Part shown: in pieces, positions 61,531-64,000 of the stretch
Layout of the letters: the number at the start of each line of letters is the position of its first letter
Numbering within the stretch: the first letter of the stretch is position 1
NCBI GenBank assembly: GCA_002009475.1
Contig: AYTS01000061.1
Location: forward strand, 1-64,000
Length of the DNA: 64,000 nt
Reading direction: 5' to 3'
DNA from: Candidatus Brocadia carolinensis
GTDB lineage: Bacteria > Planctomycetota > Brocadiia > Brocadiales > Brocadiaceae
Notes under the pieces: generated by a model
Told to the model about the DNA's origin: nothing
Database searches by the model: none
What the model saw: only the letters and a program-made list of their open reading frames with translations
Made by a program: the position numbers and the translations under genes

Positions 61531-63453
61531 ACCGGTGAGGGTGCGTAAACTTTGGATAAACCGTGTCTTCTTCTTATTCGTTTCCCTTAAAACGGCCAGA
61601 TAGGATTCCCACTCCTTTGTCCGATGGGTCTTCCGATAAATGTCGCGCACCTGTTTCAGGTAACCCACGGCTGTTTCGTACGCTGAAGGCTTCGTTAGCG
61701 CAATCTGATTTTCTGCCAACCCACACCATATCTTGAGCGCCTCATCAGGATACTTCCCTGCGATAGCGTGGGCAACCTGAACGTGTTCCCCGGAAAACCA
61801 ATGACTCCTGGTTTGAGACTTTTTGTACCAGTGCAAAACCATATCAGCGTCCTTCTCCTTGTCCGCGATATCAATTAATACGTCATAGGCAGGGAAATTT
61901 TTGGAATACCTTTCCTTGCCTTTCGGTGGATTCTTTAGTTCTCCCTTGGTATGGGCATTTCCCGTTTCCAAAAATTTTAATGCCCAGTCCCTGGTCACTG
62001 CTTCTGTTTTAATTTTCTCCGCCGCCTCTATGAGTTTGTTGTAGTTTTTCAGGCAGGGAGAATCTAAAAATTCTTCCTGCCGTAAGGACACGATCGAGTT
62101 ATAGTCGCCGCTTTTTTCTGCAAGCTTTACAATATGTTCCCTCAAGGTACTCGCAATCCCCGGGTACTTTTTGCCAACTTGCTGAATGCCCTCTTCTGCC
62201 GCTTTTCTGGCCTCATCATATTTTTTTGCACCGTTCAGCCGCTCGACATACCGCGCCCAGCTGCCGGTTATTTTTGCCTCCGCCCTGCATAACGGAAGCA
62301 CCTCTTCGTTCCGGCCGGATTTTTCCAAGGCGGAGACAAGAAAATTGGACACACGGTCTCTCCGGTAGTTGGTGCTAAATTCGTCGTTAGAATTCTTTGA
62401 AGATGGCAAATGGGCAAGCCTGTCTGATAAATCGTCTGCCACTGCAGACCATGCCGACTTGTCGCGTATTGATTCTAAGATTTCGTATGTGTTGCCACAC
62501 AGATCGTATGCGTCCTGCAATTCCGCTTCTATAATGAACATAATCTTCCTGACGTTTGGCCATTCACACCTTTTAACCGCTTTGAATCCGATTTCCAGGC
62601 ATTCAGAAATTTGCACGGCTGAATCACCTTCATCATCACAGGTTTCAACGTACGAATTCCCTTTTTCCAGCAATTCCCCGGCAATAGTAGTGACGGCATC
62701 GTAATAACCCTGGTCAAAAAGCGTTAACATCATAGACCTCACCCTGCTGAAGTCAGACGGATTCTCTTCATCTGACCAATGATTGCGCCATGCCGGTTCA
62801 GACATAATGTTGTCTATCTCCATGCGTATGCTGGAAACAAGTTTTTCTACCTTTCCGCCGGCCAACCGTGCGCTGTCCAAAAGTTCTGTATAAACCTCCG
62901 GATACTTATTTGCAAGCCTTGTCACTAATTTTACCAGAAATTCCTTATCATGCTGGTCAAGGAACTCTGCAATATCGTTGTCCGGGGCTGATTTAGCGGA
63001 AGACTTTTTTGATCGGGTTTGGGTATCTCCGGCATCATCGGAATCGTCGTACTCATCTTCATTACCTTCATCATACTCACCGTCGTCAAGGCCTTCCATC
63101 CTCTTGATATCCGGGTCCGTCAGTTGCGCCATTGGTATTTTTCTCTTCTCTTTAATAGCCTGCGAAAATGCCAGGAGCGTGGCAACGGCATGTTTGCAGC
63201 CGCTGCCGTAGGGGCAGGTGCAATCGGATGAGATCTCCTTGTGCTGGCCTTGCCCGTGTATCGTAACCAGGGTTGTATATTCATCCGTGCCAGATACGGT
63301 GGCGAGAATCCCCTTCGGTGCAATTCTCAGGTTCGTAACCCGGCCGCGCCTGAAATAATCTTCTCCCCTTTTTAAAATCCGGCTGCCAACCCAATTCGTC
63401 AAATCATTCCAGGTTAATTCTCTAAAATCCTCTTCCAGGTTTTTCAATGACAA
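61516..63453 (-). CDS. SWIM zinc-finger protein
   Basis: A 645-residue cytoplasmic protein. The SWIM finger (SSDCTCPYGSGCKHAVATLLAF, CxC...CxH) is near residues 78-100, followed by an acidic linker (DEGNEDEYDDSDD) and a long alpha-helical region with degenerate TPR-like repeats. SWIM fingers bind DNA or proteins; in bacteria some occur with SWI2/SNF2 helicases, but none is next to this gene. The TTG at 63453 follows AGGAGG and was chosen as start. Its C-terminal codons lie in a palindromic repeat. Confidence 0.85.
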   Translation of the reverse strand: MSLKNLEEDFRELTWNDLTNWVGSRILKRGEDYFRRGRVTNLRIAPKGILATVSGTDEYTTLVTIHGQGQHKEISSDCTCPYGSGCKHAVATLLAFSQAIKEKRKIPMAQLTDPDIKRMEGLDDGEYDEGNEDEYDDSDDAGDTQTRSKKSSAKSAPDNDIAEFLDQHDKEFLVKLVTRLANKYPEVYTELLDSARLAGGKVEKLVSSIRMEIDNIMSEPAWRNHWSDEENPSDFSRVRSMMLTLFDQGYYDAVTTIAGELLEKGNSYVETCDDEGDSAVQISECLEIGFKAVKRCEWPNVRKIMFIIEAELQDAYDLCGNTYEILESIRDKSAWSAVADDLSDRLAHLPSSKNSNDEFSTNYRRDRVSNFLVSALEKSGRNEEVLPLCRAEAKITGSWARYVERLNGAKKYDEARKAAEEGIQQVGKKYPGIASTLREHIVKLAEKSGDYNSIVSLRQEEFLDSPCLKNYNKLIEAAEKIKTEAVTRDWALKFLETGNAHTKGELKNPPKGKERYSKNFPAYDVLIDIADKEKDADMVLHWYKKSQTRSHWFSGEHVQVAHAIAGKYPDEALKIWCGLAENQIALTKPSAYETAVGYLKQVRDIYRKTHRTKEWESYLAVLRETNKKKTRFIQSLRTLTGERII

Positions 63454-63540
63454 TCTTCCTCCTTCATGGTATGAAATCGGCTTTTTATGGACCCAGTAAC
63501 TACATACCCTGTAAATCTTGCGGATTTTTATTATTTGAGG

Positions 63541-63772
63541 TTATATGTGAACAGTTTCTTCAAGCGATATTGTTTTTGCGGCATAGAGAAGCGCCGCTTT
63601 AATATCATCTTTCTTGAGAAATAGATATTCTTTCCTTATCTCGTCCTCTGTTTCACCATAGGCAAGTTTTTCCAAAATTATTTCTACTGTCAACCGTGTT
63701 CCTTTGATTACCGGTTTACCAAACATTATTTTTGGATTTATTTCTATTCTTTTTAATAATTTTTTTTTCCAC
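63541..63772 (-). CDS. DUF433 antitoxin-like protein, start shifted by a T9 run
   Basis: A 76-residue DUF433 protein, usually the antitoxin of a PIN-like toxin: KRIEINPKIMFGKPVIKGTRLTVEIILEKL and EYLFLKKDDIKAALLYAAK. AGGAGG and GTG 63772 would give MEKKLLKRIEI, but only if one base is removed from the nine-T run at 63760-63768; otherwise a poor TTG at 63789 must be used. It lies 22 bases behind the DUF5615 gene. Confidence 0.85.
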
Positions 63773-63794
63773 GTTGACACCTCCTGCAAAAATA

Positions 63795-64000
63795 TTATAT
63801 AGGCGTAAACCTAAACTTTTCTTTGGTGATAACAACAAAATGTTTCGATATTCTGTCTTTGTGTGAAACTAAAACTTTTGTGAGTAGTTTTATTTTTTCC
63901 CTCGTGTCTTGTCCTTTAATCCTGAAAAGAACAATTCCAGAAGAGACTAATTTCTGTCTAAACACAATATCCCCAAAATCCTTATCATTGGTTAACAGGA
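63795..64000 (-). CDS. DUF5615 PIN-like toxin, partial (cut by window end)
   Basis: The visible C-terminal 68 residues read LLTNDKDFGDIVFRQKL, SGIVLFRI and HFVVITKEKFRFTPI, matching the DUF5615 PIN-like ribonuclease family (acidic DKDF site). The N-terminus lies outside the window. It precedes DUF433, the reverse of the usual order. Confidence 0.8.
   Translation of the reverse strand, partial: LLTNDKDFGDIVFRQKLVSSGIVLFRIKGQDTREKIKLLTKVLVSHKDRISKHFVVITKEKFRFTPI

Overview
The window looks like a chromosome segment of a Gram-negative, moderately AT-rich bacterium. Secretin-type pilus genes, an FadL-like outer-membrane protein, many lipoproteins and CsgG-type proteins point to a double membrane. 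The PilM-PilN fusion, the ISAzo13-type and DDE transposase remnants and the density of PAS/GGDEF/EAL signalling make an anammox planctomycete (Brocadiales) my best guess. That is inference; the 16S rRNA at 55.8-57.4 kb would settle it.

Layout. 0.4-3.7 kb: YjbQ, a CPBP protease, tyrS and a DUF2064 glycosyltransferase. 3.9-8.7 kb: a 1598-residue REC-7xPAS-GAF-GGDEF-EAL protein. 8.8-11.9 kb: DUF456, exonuclease III, a TDT/TehA transporter and an ISAzo13 remnant. 12-18.1 kb (minus): a type IV pilus/secretin operon (PilM-PilN fusion, PilO-like, unknown, secretin, small protein). 18.6 kb: stand-alone CoaB. 19.4-25.2 kb (minus): a five-gene signalling operon (flavoprotein, cyclic-nucleotide-binding protein, substrate-binding protein, histidine kinase, REC-cyclase). 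26.2-30.6 kb: a GNAT/2-oxoacid oxidoreductase gamma fusion, both class I fumarase subunits, an AsmA-like protein and CvpA. 31.3-42.4 kb: an envelope island with a legumain-type (C13) lipoprotein, an SdrD-B-type lipoprotein, an OmpP1/FadL protein, two paralogous Ig-CsgG proteins and a caspase-PEGA-CsgG protein. 43.4-52.1 kb: htpG, small lipoprotein, antitoxin, macro domain, CDGSH, gatBAC, rpmB and fur. 52.2-57.4 kb (minus): a full rRNA operon (16S-tRNA-Ile-tRNA-Ala-23S-5S) with candidate promoters. 57.8-64 kb: dodecin, PolX, MTA phosphorylase, a SWIM zinc-finger protein and a DUF5615/DUF433 pair cut by the window end.

The most striking feature is a class I c-di-GMP riboswitch (GEMM-I) at 42.25-42.37 kb. 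It overlaps an intrinsic terminator directly in front of the caspase-PEGA-CsgG operon. It ties a second messenger that the GGDEF/EAL protein could make or degrade to a caspase-like peptidase and CsgG-type envelope proteins.

A second window-wide signal is that at least thirteen genes, including tyrS, rpmB and fur, are split by one surplus base in an A or T run of 7-10. Each is restored by removing one base. Consensus error is the simplest explanation, but other equally long runs are intact, so slippage deserves a check. Coordinates below give the restored genes. Intergenic regions carry several palindromic repeat families, including three copies of a 230-300 bp repeat.
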